A DNA stretch of 63,951 nt from CAZBBB01 sp964490005 (GCA_964490005.1 CAZBBB010000008.1:1-63951); one strand, 5' to 3'; numbered from the stretch's first letter, positions 12,402 through 21,456 are shown. Notes: generated by a model from the letters alone, not told the origin. Numbers and translations are program-made.

Positions 12402-13550
12402 ATGTTCGCCCTGCGATCCTGGACTCGAGGTGCCGTGGCCGTGCTCGGCGCGCTGATCCTCGGCTGCGAGGCGCCCGCGGGCGCCGCCGCGCCGGCCGTG
12501 GGGGCCGCGCCGGCGCCGCCGGGCGCTCCGGCGCGCGGCGCAGACGGGCCGCTCATGGGCGCCGGCGAGCACCTCTATCTGTGGGACGGCGACTTCCCGC
12601 CGCCGCCCGCCGGCGGCTGGGGCAACACGCACGGCGAGATCGTGTTCGACGCGAGCGGCAACGCGGTCATCAGCTTCGACGTGGCGCCGGCGATCCGCGT
12701 CTTCGCGCCCGACGGCCGGCTGCTGGCCGCGTGGGGCGAGGAGTTCGCCGGCGGCGTGCACGGCATGACGATCGCGCGCGACGTGAGCGAGGCGCGCGAC
12801 GAGCACGGCCAGCCGCTGGCCGGCGCGGCGCCGGGCGACGAGCACCTGTTCTTCGTGCACTTCGGCCGCCACGAGATCGTGAAGGCCACGCTCGACGGCC
12901 GCATCGTCTGGCGCCGCGGCGCTCCGATGGAGTCGCGCAAGTACGCCGCGCCCGAGGAGTTCAACCCGACCAGCATCGCGGTCGCGCCCGACGGCACCGT
13001 CTTCGTCGCCGACGGCTACGGCAAGCAGTGGATCCACCGCTACCTGCCCGACGGCACCTGGAAGACCTGCTTCGGCGGGCCCGGACGCGCCGTCGGCCAG
13101 CTCGACTGCGCGCACGGCATCGCCGTCGACGCGCGGGGCAGCGCGGAGGCCTCGTCCTACACGCTGCTCGTCGCCGACCGCGAGAACGGGCGCATCCAGC
13201 GCTTCGGGCCCTTCGGCAGCGTGCTGGGCGTGGTCGCGCAGGCGCCCGACCTGCGGCGCCCCTGCAAGATCGCCTTCTCCGGCGAGCAGTTCGTCGTGCC
13301 CGACCTGGCGGGCCGCGTCTCGATCTTCGACGGCGAGAATCGGCTCGTGACGCACCTCGGCGACCAGCCCGACGAGGCGCTGCGCGCGAACAACGGCGTG
13401 CCGCCCGAGCGCTGGCGCGCCCGCGAGTTCCTCGCGCCGCACTCGGCGGCCTGGGACGCGCGCGGCGACCTGTTCGTCATGGACTGGAACGCCCGCGGCC
13501 GCATCACGCGGCTGCGCCGCGCGGCGGCCCCGTCGACCGCGACGCGCTGA
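12402..13550 (+). CDS. NHL-repeat (six-bladed beta-propeller) lipoprotein
   Basis: 382 residues from ATG 12402. The N-terminus MFALRSWTRGAVAVLGALIL is followed by G-C, a lipobox with Cys near residue 21, then an Ala/Pro-rich linker. The body has NHL-like blades (NPTSIAVAPDGTVFVADGYG, then GIAVDARGSAEASSYTLLVA) of the type also found in peptidyl-alpha-hydroxyglycine alpha-amidating lyase. No catalytic residues can be assigned with confidence, so a propeller for ligand or protein binding on the cell surface is the safest reading. A longer in-frame start at 12282 would bury the signal peptide and overlap the divergent ankyrin gene, and is rejected. Confidence 0.85.
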   Translation: MFALRSWTRGAVAVLGALILGCEAPAGAAAPAVGAAPAPPGAPARGADGPLMGAGEHLYLWDGDFPPPPAGGWGNTHGEIVFDASGNAVISFDVAPAIRVFAPDGRLLAAWGEEFAGGVHGMTIARDVSEARDEHGQPLAGAAPGDEHLFFVHFGRHEIVKATLDGRIVWRRGAPMESRKYAAPEEFNPTSIAVAPDGTVFVADGYGKQWIHRYLPDGTWKTCFGGPGRAVGQLDCAHGIAVDARGSAEASSYTLLVADRENGRIQRFGPFGSVLGVVAQAPDLRRPCKIAFSGEQFVVPDLAGRVSIFDGENRLVTHLGDQPDEALRANNGVPPERWRAREFLAPHSAAWDARGDLFVMDWNARGRITRLRRAAAPSTATR

Positions 13551-13591
13551 GCGAGCCTGGGGGCGCGCGCCCGCGCCCTCGCCGCGGCGCC

Positions 13592-13873
13592 TCAGGCGTC
13601 GCGCAGGCGCACGACCGACACGACGTCGGCGTGCGGCAGCGTGCAGGTCGGGTGGCTCACGGGGATGCCGTACTGCTTGAGGCGCGCGACGAAGGCCTCG
13701 CGCGTCTCGTCGCCCGCGCCCTGCTCGTGCACGGCCGCGTCGCGCATGAGCAGCGTGCCGCCCTGCACCGCGTCCCAGCGGCCGACGACCGTGCGCGGGC
13801 CCCGGGTCGTGACGACCACGGTCTGGCCGTGCCACTCGTCGTGACCGGGGTGGAAGACGTGTCCGGGACTCAT
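13592..13873 (-). CDS. small conserved-looking protein of unknown function
   Basis: 93 residues, no signal peptide or membrane segment. It begins MSPGHVFHPGHDEWHGQ, is His-rich in its first 16 residues, and continues TVVVTTRGPRTVVGRWD, which suggests a small beta-barrel. I do not recognise the family. Codon texture matches its neighbours, and it sits between a convergent NHL gene and the arylsulfotransferase gene on the same strand 70 bp away. Function unknown. Confidence 0.6.
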   Translation of the reverse strand: MSPGHVFHPGHDEWHGQTVVVTTRGPRTVVGRWDAVQGGTLLMRDAAVHEQGAGDETREAFVARLKQYGIPVSHPTCTLPHADVVSVVRLRDA

Positions 13874-13942
13874 GTCGGGCTCCAGCGGGAGGGGGCCCCA
13901 TTGTCCCGATCGCGACCGGCGGCGCGAGGGGGCGCGGGGCGC

Positions 13943-15229
13943 TCAGCGCGCCGCACGCAGCGCCGCGACGAAGGCCTCGTCGACGCGGCGCGCGCGCACG
14001 GCGGCGCGCTGGCCCTCGGCGTTGCGCACCGGGCACAGCCAGCGCCAGACGACGTCGCCCTCGGGCGTGATCTCGAAGACTTCGCCGTCGTTGCTGTTGG
14101 CGACGAGCACGTTGCCGCCGGGCAGGTGCTGCGTCGTGCCGCGGCCGCGGCTGTAGAAGTCCTCGCGGCGCGGAGCCGTCCATTCGCGCACCACCCGCTC
14201 GCTGCGCGGGTCGACCACGAGCACGCGCGAGAAGCCGCGCAGCTCGTCGCCGTTGTCGAAGAGCAGGATGTTGCCGTCGGGCAGCCAGTGGGCCTCGTGC
14301 TGGCGGCGCAACTGCCCGCGGCCCCAGGCCCAGACGAGCCCGCCGGTGGCGAAGTCCACGATCGCGATGAGGTCCTGGTGGCGCAGCGAGACGAGCACGT
14401 TGTCGGGGGCGTAGAGCGGGCCCTGCGCGGACAGCTCGGGAAAGGCCATCCACTGCGCGGAGTTGGCGTGCAGCCAGTCGCGGCCGTCGCCCGGCGCGTC
14501 GACCATCACGTCGTGCATCAGCGGCGGCGCGCGCGGGCCGCTGCGCAGCGCGTCGAACAGCGAGAGCCCGCCGAGCGGCTCGCCGGTCGCGGCGTCGTGC
14601 AGCGAGAGCCGGTTGTCGAGCACCGGGCGGCCGCCGTCGAAGCCGGGCACCGAGCGCGCCTCGGTCGTGATCGTGAGCACCTGTCCGTTCACGGTGAGGG
14701 TCACGTCGTGGTGCACGCGCTCGGCGCGCCGCCAGCGCACCGTGCCGTCGGGCGCCAGGCGCAGCAGGTAGCGCTCGGCGGCCTTGGGGTCGCCGCAGGT
14801 GCCCAGCAGCAGCACGTCGCCGCCCGGCAGCGGCTCGCAGCGCGCGACCGTGAGCGCGTCGGGCGCCGTCCAGCGGTGCAGCAGTCGGCCCTCGGCGTCG
14901 ATGAGCAGCGCGAAGGGCTCGGGGAGCACCGCCACGATCGTCGCGCCGGCCGTGCTGCGCGCGGGGTCGTGCAGCACCACGCCCTCGCGCGCGGCGTCGG
15001 GGGCGTCGCGCCGCTCGGAGAACTCGGCGTAGCCGAGCGCGGCGAGCGCCTCGGCGGCGTCCTGCGGAAAGGGCGCGGCGCCGGCGTCGAGCGCCGCGTC
15101 GCGCGCGCGGTGGCCGGCGGCGCGCTCCGCCGGCGCGAGGTCGTGCCGGTCGTCCTCGCCGGCCGGCACGGGCTGCCCGCAGGCGGCGAGCAGCGCGGTC
15201 GACGCGAGCAGCGCGGCGGCGCGCGTCAT
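13943..15229 (-). CDS. arylsulfotransferase (ASST)-like lipoprotein
   Basis: 428 residues from ATG 15229. MTRAAALLASTALLAACGQP carries a lipobox (A-A-C). The propeller-like body has features of the arylsulfate sulfotransferase family: the HHDVTLTVNGQVLTI segment, DWLHANS with its His-Ala-Asn, and the repeated form LVWAWGRGQL then HEAHWLPDGNILLFDNG. Bacterial ASSTs move sulfate between phenols in the periplasm; many such propellers in environmental bacteria have no proven activity. The gene starts 4 bp after the upstream TPR-like gene, forming a two-gene unit. A much longer in-frame extension reads through the antisense of the neighbour and is rejected. Confidence 0.8.
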   Translation of the reverse strand: MTRAAALLASTALLAACGQPVPAGEDDRHDLAPAERAAGHRARDAALDAGAAPFPQDAAEALAALGYAEFSERRDAPDAAREGVVLHDPARSTAGATIVAVLPEPFALLIDAEGRLLHRWTAPDALTVARCEPLPGGDVLLLGTCGDPKAAERYLLRLAPDGTVRWRRAERVHHDVTLTVNGQVLTITTEARSVPGFDGGRPVLDNRLSLHDAATGEPLGGLSLFDALRSGPRAPPLMHDVMVDAPGDGRDWLHANSAQWMAFPELSAQGPLYAPDNVLVSLRHQDLIAIVDFATGGLVWAWGRGQLRRQHEAHWLPDGNILLFDNGDELRGFSRVLVVDPRSERVVREWTAPRREDFYSRGRGTTQHLPGGNVLVANSNDGEVFEITPEGDVVWRWLCPVRNAEGQRAAVRARRVDEAFVAALRAAR

Positions 15230-15233
15230 GCGC

Positions 15234-16058
15234 TCAGCGCGCGGCGCCGGCGGGCGCCTCGCTCGTGCCCGCGGCGAGCAGCGCGCGGGCGCGCGCGACG
15301 CCGGCCTCGTCGCCGAGCGCCGTGCCGAGTTCGATGGCCTGCGTGGCGGCGGCCGCGAGGCGCGCGGCGCTGCCGACCTGTTCGAGCGCCGCGACGAGGC
15401 CGAGCAGGTTGCCGTACTCCGAGCCCGTGAGCCCCAGATCGTGGTGCAGGATGCGCGCCTTGGAGAGCGCGACGACCGCCTCTTCGTGGCGGCCGAGCCC
15501 GGCGAGCGCCTGGCCCTGCGCGGTGAGGCCCATCGCGGTGCCCCACCAGTCGCCGAGCGCCGCGGCACGCTCCGAGCAGCGCCGGCCGGCGGCGAGCGCC
15601 TCTTCGTGGCGGCCGTCCTTGAGCGCGGCGCGGGCCTCGCCGAAGGCGGCCTGCCCGGCGCGGAAGCTCCTGCGCTGCTCGGCGTCCCAGCCGACGAAGG
15701 ACGCGACGTAGTCGACGAAGATCGGGTGGCCGGTGGCGAGCTGCGCGGCGCGCGCGCCGAACAGCGCGCGGGCGTGCAGCGGCGCGATGGCCGACTCGTC
15801 GGCCGGCTGCCCGGCGGCCTCGGCCTCCTCGCGCAGCGCGAGCGAGCCCTCGAGGTCGGCGTCGATCGTGCCGAGCACCGCGTCGGGGTGCGCGCGCCAC
15901 AGCGCCACGAGCGCCGCCTCGTCGCCCGCCGCCGCGGCGGCGTGGTAGCGCGCCTCGATCGACTCCTCGGCCTGCGCGTGCAGGGCGGACGGAGCGCAGA
16001 GCAGCACGAGCGGCGCGAGCAGCAGGGCGGGGGAGAGCGGGTGGCGGGGCGTGCTCAT
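15234..16058 (-). CDS. secreted TPR-like helical repeat protein
   Basis: 274 residues from ATG 16058, with a clear signal peptide (LLLAPLVLLCAPSALHAQ). The remainder is Ala/Glu-rich helical hairpins such as ALAAGRRCSERAAALGDWWG and GRHEEAVVALSKARILHHDL that resemble tetratricopeptide repeats. No enzymatic motif is present. It precedes the ASST-like gene by 4 bp and so is probably co-expressed. A TATCTT hexamer (minus strand, 16143 to 16138) is a plausible -10. A binding or assembly role in the periplasm is inference. Confidence 0.75.
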   Translation of the reverse strand: MSTPRHPLSPALLLAPLVLLCAPSALHAQAEESIEARYHAAAAAGDEAALVALWRAHPDAVLGTIDADLEGSLALREEAEAAGQPADESAIAPLHARALFGARAAQLATGHPIFVDYVASFVGWDAEQRRSFRAGQAAFGEARAALKDGRHEEALAAGRRCSERAAALGDWWGTAMGLTAQGQALAGLGRHEEAVVALSKARILHHDLGLTGSEYGNLLGLVAALEQVGSAARLAAAATQAIELGTALGDEAGVARARALLAAGTSEAPAGAAR

Positions 16059-16137
16059 CGCGGAGTTCCGTTCGTGGGGACGTGTTCGGGGCTTCGACGC
16101 GGCGACCGGCGTGCCGGCCCCGTGGTCTCGTGGCGCG

Positions 16138-16143
16138 AAGATA
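16138..16143 (-). promoter_or_regulatory. candidate -10 of the TPR/ASST operon
   Basis: TATCTT on the minus strand, about 80 nt before the ATG at 16058, in the 178-bp divergent gap facing the HNH gene. The rest of this gap shows no gene. Confidence 0.3.
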
Positions 16144-16236
16144 CCGTGCCGCGACCGCCTCTGTCCGCTGCCCTCCGGACGAGACGCTCTCGATCGGCGC
16201 GTCGACGTCGGCCATGATCGGGCCGCGGGGGACGCG

Positions 16237-17142
16237 ATGACCGAGTCCGACGACGAGATCCTGGCGCGCTTCGAGCGGCTCAACGTGTGGAAGCGCGGCG
16301 GTCGACGCGCGCCGCACATGCCGTTGCTGCTGCTTTGGGGGCTCGGTCGCCTGCAACGCGGCGACCGAGGCCCGTGGACCTATCGCGAGATCGAGGGTCC
16401 CTTGGGCGATCTGCTCGACGAGTTCGGGCCGCAGGGGACGCGGCGAACGCCGAACTATCCCTTCTGGCACCTGCAGAGTTCCGGACTGTGGGTCGTGGAT
16501 GACCGCACGGCGCTCGCGGTGCATGAGGCGGGAGACTCACCCGGGCCGACGCTGCTGCGGGAGTTGGACGCGCGTGGCGGGTTCCCCGGTCGCGTGGTGA
16601 CGGTCCTCGAGCGTCGGCGCGACGCGATCGCGGGCCGTGCCCGCGCGCTCCTGCGCGAGCATTTTCCCGACACCATGCACGAGGAGATCGCGCGCCAGGT
16701 CGGCCTCGATCTGGCGGCCTCGTCGGAGGGCGCGGACGATCGGCGACCGCGCGACCCGGCGTTCCGCGAGGCCGTGCTCACGGCGTACGAATGGAAGTGC
16801 TGCGTCTGCAGCCACGACCTGCGGCTCGGCAGGCAGCCCGTGGGTCTCGACGCCGCCCACATCATGTGGCACCAGGCCGGCGGGCCCGCCGTCGTCGCGA
16901 ACGGCCTGGCCCTGTGCACGATGCATCATGTCGTCTTCGATCGCGGCGCCTTCATGCTGCGGCCGGATCGAACGCTGCTGGTCTCCGACTCGGTCCACGG
17001 CGTGGACCTCGACGGGCTGCTGCTGAGGCATCACGGTCGACCCGTCCGCGCGCCGCAACGCGCCTCGGACCATCCCGCGGCGAGCCACGTCGCGTGGCAC
17101 ACGCGCGAAGTGTTCCGCGGCCAGCCGCGCGACGTGGCCTGA
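16237..17142 (+). CDS. phosphorothioate-dependent (SBD-HNH) type IV restriction endonuclease
   Basis: 301 residues. The N-terminal sulfur-binding domain has WKRGGRRAPHMPLLLLWGLG (near 17-36), then the conserved YPFWHLQ (near 72). A linker HFPDTMHEEIARQVGLD (near 145-160) follows. The C-terminal HNH module has CCVCSHDLRLG, LDAAHIMWHQ and LALCTMHHVVFDRGAF (about 187-238). This is the architecture of ScoMcrA-like enzymes that cleave DNA with phosphorothioate backbones made by Dnd systems. No dnd genes are near, so it should restrict incoming modified DNA. In the usual APHKPLLLL motif the Lys is Met here. A GGGGGA site precedes the ATG. Its TGA abuts the TAG of the convergent permease gene. Confidence 0.85.
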   Translation: MTESDDEILARFERLNVWKRGGRRAPHMPLLLLWGLGRLQRGDRGPWTYREIEGPLGDLLDEFGPQGTRRTPNYPFWHLQSSGLWVVDDRTALAVHEAGDSPGPTLLRELDARGGFPGRVVTVLERRRDAIAGRARALLREHFPDTMHEEIARQVGLDLAASSEGADDRRPRDPAFREAVLTAYEWKCCVCSHDLRLGRQPVGLDAAHIMWHQAGGPAVVANGLALCTMHHVVFDRGAFMLRPDRTLLVSDSVHGVDLDGLLLRHHGRPVRAPQRASDHPAASHVAWHTREVFRGQPRDVA

Positions 17143-18363
17143 CTACTCCGCCCGCAGCGCGTCGACGGGTTGCAGGGCGGCGGCGCGGCGGGCCGGGGCG
17201 ACGCCGGAGAGCAGTCCGGTGGCGGCCGAGACGAGCAGCGCGGCGGCGATGTAGATCGGCGGCGTGGAGAGCGGCAGTCCGGGGACGAGGGCGCGCAGCG
17301 CCGCGAGCAGCACCTGCGCGGCGAGCAGGCCGAGCGCGCCGCCGATCGTGGCGAGCGCGACGGCCTCGAGCAGGAAGACGCGCTGCACCTGGGCCGGCGT
17401 GGCGCCGAGCGCGCGCAGCAGGCCGATCTCGGAAGTCCGCTGGCCGACCGAGATCCACATCATGGTGAGGATGCCGATGGCGCCGACGACGAGCGAGATG
17501 CCGGCGATGCCCGAGACGGCGACGGTCACGACGCCCATCACGCGCCCGAAGACCTCGAGCATGGCGCCCTGCGTGTAGACCGTGAAGTCCTGCGCGCCGT
17601 GGCGCGCGACGAGCAGCCGCTCGACGCCCGCCGCCACGCGCTCGGTGATGTCCTCGTGCGCGAAGGCCACGTTGATCTCGTTGAGCTGGTCGACGTTGAA
17701 GAGGTCCATCGCGGTGGCGAGCGGCACGTAGACGATGTCGTCCATGTCGAAGCCGAGCAGCTTGCCGCGCGGCTCCATCACGCCGGTGACGCGCAGCCGG
17801 CGCCCCGCCGTCCGCACGAACTCGCCGAGCGCGTTGGCCTCGCCGAAGAGTTCGGACTTCACGCGCGGGCCGAGCACGATCTCGTCGCCGCCGCGCCGCG
17901 GGTCGCCGTCGGGCAGGAACGCGCCCTGGCGCAGCTGCATCGACCAGACGGCGGGCAGGTTGCCGGTCGCGCCGAGCACGACGATGTTGCGGCCGCGTCC
18001 GCCGTGCTCGACGCGCGCCAGGCCGTTCACCAGCGGCAGGATGCCCTGCACGCCCGGCACGCGCAGCAGGGCTTCGGCGTCCTCGATCGTGAGCTTGCGC
18101 GTCGTGCCGCCGAGCGCGCCGGGCAGGCCGACCGTCTCGACGCGCCCGGGCGTCACCTTGAGCAGGTTCGTGCCGAACTGCGTGAACTGCGAGACGATGT
18201 AGCGGCGCGCGCCCTCGCCGACCGAGGTCAGCAGCACGACGGCCGCGACGCCGACGCCGATGCCGAGCATCGAGAGCGCGCTGCGCAGCCGGTGCTCGCG
18301 CAGCGAGCCGAGCGCGAAGCGCGCGAGTTCGGCCAGCGAGGTGCGCGTCGGGCGGGGGGTCAT
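17143..18363 (-). CDS. MacB-type ABC transporter permease (second of pair)
   Basis: 406 residues. The N-terminal membrane helix region reads LRSALSMLGIGVGVAAVVLL, followed by a large periplasmic MacB-PCD domain (about 50-270). Three C-terminal helices follow, including the GISLVVGAIGILTMMWISVG turn and the RTSEIGLLRALGATPAQV motif that contacts the ATPase. It exports a lipid, peptide or lipoprotein across the envelope with its ATPase and HlyD-like adaptor. Its start overlaps the preceding permease by 4 bp. It is the last gene of the exporter operon, and its stop codon touches that of the HNH gene. Confidence 0.92.
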   Translation of the reverse strand: MTPRPTRTSLAELARFALGSLREHRLRSALSMLGIGVGVAAVVLLTSVGEGARRYIVSQFTQFGTNLLKVTPGRVETVGLPGALGGTTRKLTIEDAEALLRVPGVQGILPLVNGLARVEHGGRGRNIVVLGATGNLPAVWSMQLRQGAFLPDGDPRRGGDEIVLGPRVKSELFGEANALGEFVRTAGRRLRVTGVMEPRGKLLGFDMDDIVYVPLATAMDLFNVDQLNEINVAFAHEDITERVAAGVERLLVARHGAQDFTVYTQGAMLEVFGRVMGVVTVAVSGIAGISLVVGAIGILTMMWISVGQRTSEIGLLRALGATPAQVQRVFLLEAVALATIGGALGLLAAQVLLAALRALVPGLPLSTPPIYIAAALLVSAATGLLSGVAPARRAAALQPVDALRAE

Positions 18364-19565
18364 CGCCGGCTCAGCGCGGCGACGGGGTCGAGGCGCATCG
18401 CGCGGCGCGCGGGCAGCGCGCCGAAGACCACGCCGACGAGCAGCGAGGTGAGCACCGCCGCGACGACGGCCCACCACGGCGGGCTGGCCGGAAAGACGGG
18501 CCAGACGAGGACCATCGCGCGCACCAGGCCGTAGCCGAGCGCGAGGCCGGCGAGGCCGCCGGCCGCCGAGATGATCACGGCCTCGGCCAGGAACAGCGCC
18601 ATGATCTGCCGCGGGCGCGCGCCGAGCGCCTTGAGCAGGCCGACCTCGCTCGTGCGCTCCGAGACCGAGACCAGCATCACGTTCATCACGCCGAGTCCCG
18701 AGACGGCCAGCGAGATGGCGGCGATGCCGACGAGCACGATCGTCAGCGTGTCGAGGATCGCCGAGAGCGCGCCGACGACGGCGTCCTCGGTGAGCAGCGT
18801 GACGTCCTCCTCGCCGTGGCGCGCGACGAGCACGCCCAGCACGCGGCGCTTGGCGGCCTCCATGTCGCTGCCCGATTTCATGCGCACGGCGATCCGGAAC
18901 AGCGAGCTCTCGTCGAAGAGCGCCAGGGTCGAGGCGACGGGCGCGAGCACGAGTTCGTCGAAATCCATGCCGAGATGCAGGCCCTTGGGCGCGAGCACGC
19001 CCACGACGCGCATGCGCCAGCCGCCCACGCGCATCGTGCCGCCGACGGGGTTCTCGCCGGGGAACAGCTCGGACGCGATGCGCGCGCCGATCACGACCTC
19101 GGAGGCCGTGTCGTCCCAACTGCCCTCGGCCAGGCCGCGTCCGCTGCGCACCTTCAGGTCGTGCATGCGCAGGAAGCCCTCGGTGCTGCCGATCACGAGC
19201 GCGTCGCGGCGACGCTCGCCGTGGCTGGCCTCGGCGCTGCCGAGCGAGATGGGCGCGACGAGCAGCGCGTCGGGCAGGGCGCGGTGCAGCGCCTGCGCGT
19301 CGGCGATCGTGAGGTCGTGCGGCGTGCCGCCCGCCGTGCCCGGCAGCGCGCCGCTCGTCTCCGTCTTGCCCGGCAGGATGCCGATGAGGTTGCTGCCCAG
19401 TTCGCGGAACTCGCCGCGCACGTAGTTGCGCGCGCCCTCGCCGAGCGAGGTCAGCAGCAGCACGGCCGCGACGCCGATGGCGATGCCGAGCAGCGTCAGT
19501 CCGGTGCGGCGGCCGTGGCCGGCCAGCGCGCCGCGCGCGAGGCGCAGGACTTCGCCGCTCCTCAT
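18360..19565 (-). CDS. MacB-type ABC transporter permease (first of pair)
   Basis: 401 residues, homologous to the next permease (GLTLLGIAIGVAAVLLLTSL versus ALSMLGIGVGVAAVVLL) and with the same MacB periplasmic domain and RTSEVGLLKALGARPRQI coupling motif. Two different permeases with one ATPase suggest a heterodimeric exporter. ATGA overlaps at both ends bind it tightly into the operon. The start at 19565 is fixed by the overlap with the ATPase stop. Confidence 0.92.
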   Translation of the reverse strand: MRSGEVLRLARGALAGHGRRTGLTLLGIAIGVAAVLLLTSLGEGARNYVRGEFRELGSNLIGILPGKTETSGALPGTAGGTPHDLTIADAQALHRALPDALLVAPISLGSAEASHGERRRDALVIGSTEGFLRMHDLKVRSGRGLAEGSWDDTASEVVIGARIASELFPGENPVGGTMRVGGWRMRVVGVLAPKGLHLGMDFDELVLAPVASTLALFDESSLFRIAVRMKSGSDMEAAKRRVLGVLVARHGEEDVTLLTEDAVVGALSAILDTLTIVLVGIAAISLAVSGLGVMNVMLVSVSERTSEVGLLKALGARPRQIMALFLAEAVIISAAGGLAGLALGYGLVRAMVLVWPVFPASPPWWAVVAAVLTSLLVGVVFGALPARRAMRLDPVAALSRR

Positions 19566-20284
19566 CGCGGCTCGGCCCGGCCGAGCGCCTCGGCGACGGA
19601 GGTCAGGTCGCGGCCGGCGAGCCGCCGCACCACGCGGCCGTCCTTCATGATCAGCACGCGCTGCGCGCGGCGCGCGACGGCCGCGTCGTGCGTCACGACG
19701 ACGAGCGTCAGTCCGCCGCGGTTGAGCGACTCGAGCAGTTCGAGCACGGCGGCGCCCGAGTGGCTGTCGAGATTGCCGGTCGGCTCGTCGGCGAGCAGCA
19801 CGCGCGGCGCGAGGATCGTGGCGCGCGCGATCGCGACGCGCTGGCATTGTCCGCCCGAGAGTTCGGCGGGGCGGTGGCCGGCTCGGTCGGCGAGGCCGAC
19901 GGCCGCGATCGCCGCCGTCGCGCGCTGCCGGCGCTCGGCGCGCGACACGCCGGCGAAGACCAGCGGCAGCTCGACGTTCTCGAGCGCGCTCAGGCGCGGC
20001 ACGAGGTGGTAGCTCTGGAAGACGTAGCCGATGAGCTGCTGGCGCACCGCGCTCAGCTCGATCTCGTCGAGGCCCGCGACCTGCCGCCCGTCGAGCGAGT
20101 AGCTGCCGGCGGTGGGGCGGTCGAGGCAGCCGATCACGTTCAGCAGCGTGGACTTGCCCGAGCCCGAGGGCCCCATGATCGCGACGTGCTCGCCGGCCGC
20201 GATGGTCTCGTCGACGCCGTCGAGCGCGTGGACCTCCTCCTCGCCCATGCGGTAGGTGCGGCGCAGGCCGCGCAGCACGATCAC
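19562..20284 (-). CDS. ABC transporter ATP-binding protein (LolD/MacB-type)
   Basis: 240 residues with every ATPase motif: Walker A GPSGSGKST, Q-loop YVFQSYHLVPRLS, signature LSGGQCQRVAIARA, Walker B VLLADEPTGNLDS and switch His in VVTHD. It powers the two MacB-like permeases. The best start is GTG at 20284, which forms a GTGA overlap with the upstream adaptor gene, the same coupling seen at every other junction in this operon. No ATG exists at the equivalent place. Confidence 0.95.
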   Translation of the reverse strand: MIVLRGLRRTYRMGEEEVHALDGVDETIAAGEHVAIMGPSGSGKSTLLNVIGCLDRPTAGSYSLDGRQVAGLDEIELSAVRQQLIGYVFQSYHLVPRLSALENVELPLVFAGVSRAERRQRATAAIAAVGLADRAGHRPAELSGGQCQRVAIARATILAPRVLLADEPTGNLDSHSGAAVLELLESLNRGGLTLVVVTHDAAVARRAQRVLIMKDGRVVRRLAGRDLTSVAEALGRAEPR

Positions 20285-21456
20285 GGCGCGGGCGTTCCGG
20301 CCGCCGCCGACGCGTCGTCCGTCTCGGCCTCGGCGCGTGCGCCGGCCTGCACGTCGGCGCGGTCGAGGCTGACGACGACGTGCGCGCCGGCCTGCAGGCC
20401 GCCCGTCACCTCGACCCAGTCCCAGTTGCGCACGCCGGTCTCGACGCGGCGCTCGACGAGCGTGCCCTCCTCGAGCACGAGCACGCGCGAGCCCTCGAGC
20501 AGCGCGTAGCTCGGCAGGCGCAGCACGTCGAGGCGCGTCTCGAGCAGCACCTCGACGTCGGCGCTCGTGCCGGGGAGCAGCGTGCGCGAGAGCGTCTGGT
20601 CGTCGAGTTCGACCTCGATCTCGACCGTGCGGTTCTGCTGCTCGAGGTCGAGCACGTAGGGCGCGACGAGCACGACGCGCCCGGCGAAGTCGCGACCCGG
20701 GTGGCTGTCGATCGTGACGCGCACCTCCTGGCCGCGGGCGAGACGGCCGGCGTCGACCTCGTCCATCGGGGCGGCGACGTAGATCGAGGAGAGGTCGATG
20801 GCGTCGACCAGGTGCGGCGCCGAGACGAGCGCGACGGAGGGCGTGGCCCATTCGCCGAGTTCGACCTGCACTTCGGCGACCCTCGCGTCGAAGGGCGCGC
20901 GCAGCACGGTCTTGTCGAGTTCGGCCTGCGCCTGGCCGATCACGGCGCGGGCCCGCTCGACCTCGGCCGCGGCGACGCGGCAGTCGGCGGCGGCCAGCTT
21001 CCAGGCGCTCTCCAGCGCGTCGGCGCGGTCGACCGGCACGAGTTCCTGCGCGGCCAGCTGCTTGTTGCGCTCGTATTCCCGGCGCGAGCGCTCGGCGGCG
21101 ATGCAGTGGCGCTCGTGGGCCGAGACGGCCACGTCCAGCGCGCGCCGGGCCACCTCCACCGCCGCGGCCTGGCTGGCGTCGTCGAGGCGCACGAGCAGGT
21201 CGCCGGCCGCGACCTGGTCGCCGCGCTCGACGGCCAGCTCGGCCACGATGCCGGCGGTGCCCGGCGAGAGCCGCGCGCGGCGGCGTGCGCGCACCGTGCC
21301 GGCCTTGCTGTTGGTGATCGTGGCCTCGACCGTGCCGCGTCCGAGCGGCACGACCCGTACCGGCACGGGGGCGGGCGCGAACACCGTGGCGCGCAGCGCG
21401 AACCAGGCCGCGACGATCGCGGCGAGCAGGACGAAGCGCATCTGCGTGCGGGACAT
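20281..21456 (-). CDS. HlyD/MacA-type periplasmic adaptor (membrane fusion protein)
   Basis: 391 residues. An N-terminal anchor helix (FVLLAAIVAAWFALRATVF) precedes a lipoyl/biotinyl-like half (GIVAELAVERGDQVAAGDLL), a long coiled-coil hairpin (about 85-165), the second lipoyl half (LRAPFDARVAEVQVELGEWA) and beta-barrel and C-terminal domains. It bridges the inner-membrane ABC transporter to the outer membrane. It is the first gene of the four-gene exporter operon and is joined to the ATPase gene by a 4-bp overlap. A TAAGAT hexamer lies 6 nt before its ATG, suggesting an unusually short or absent leader. Confidence 0.92.
   Translation of the reverse strand: MSRTQMRFVLLAAIVAAWFALRATVFAPAPVPVRVVPLGRGTVEATITNSKAGTVRARRRARLSPGTAGIVAELAVERGDQVAAGDLLVRLDDASQAAAVEVARRALDVAVSAHERHCIAAERSRREYERNKQLAAQELVPVDRADALESAWKLAAADCRVAAAEVERARAVIGQAQAELDKTVLRAPFDARVAEVQVELGEWATPSVALVSAPHLVDAIDLSSIYVAAPMDEVDAGRLARGQEVRVTIDSHPGRDFAGRVVLVAPYVLDLEQQNRTVEIEVELDDQTLSRTLLPGTSADVEVLLETRLDVLRLPSYALLEGSRVLVLEEGTLVERRVETGVRNWDWVEVTGGLQAGAHVVVSLDRADVQAGARAEAETDDASAAAGTPAP

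Noticed and set aside
13551..13591. GGGCGCGCGCCC palindrome as a terminator between convergent genes
   Set aside because: Plausible, but the stem is short and such GC palindromes are frequent here, unlike the perfect 9- and 12-bp hairpins at 2927 and 58524.
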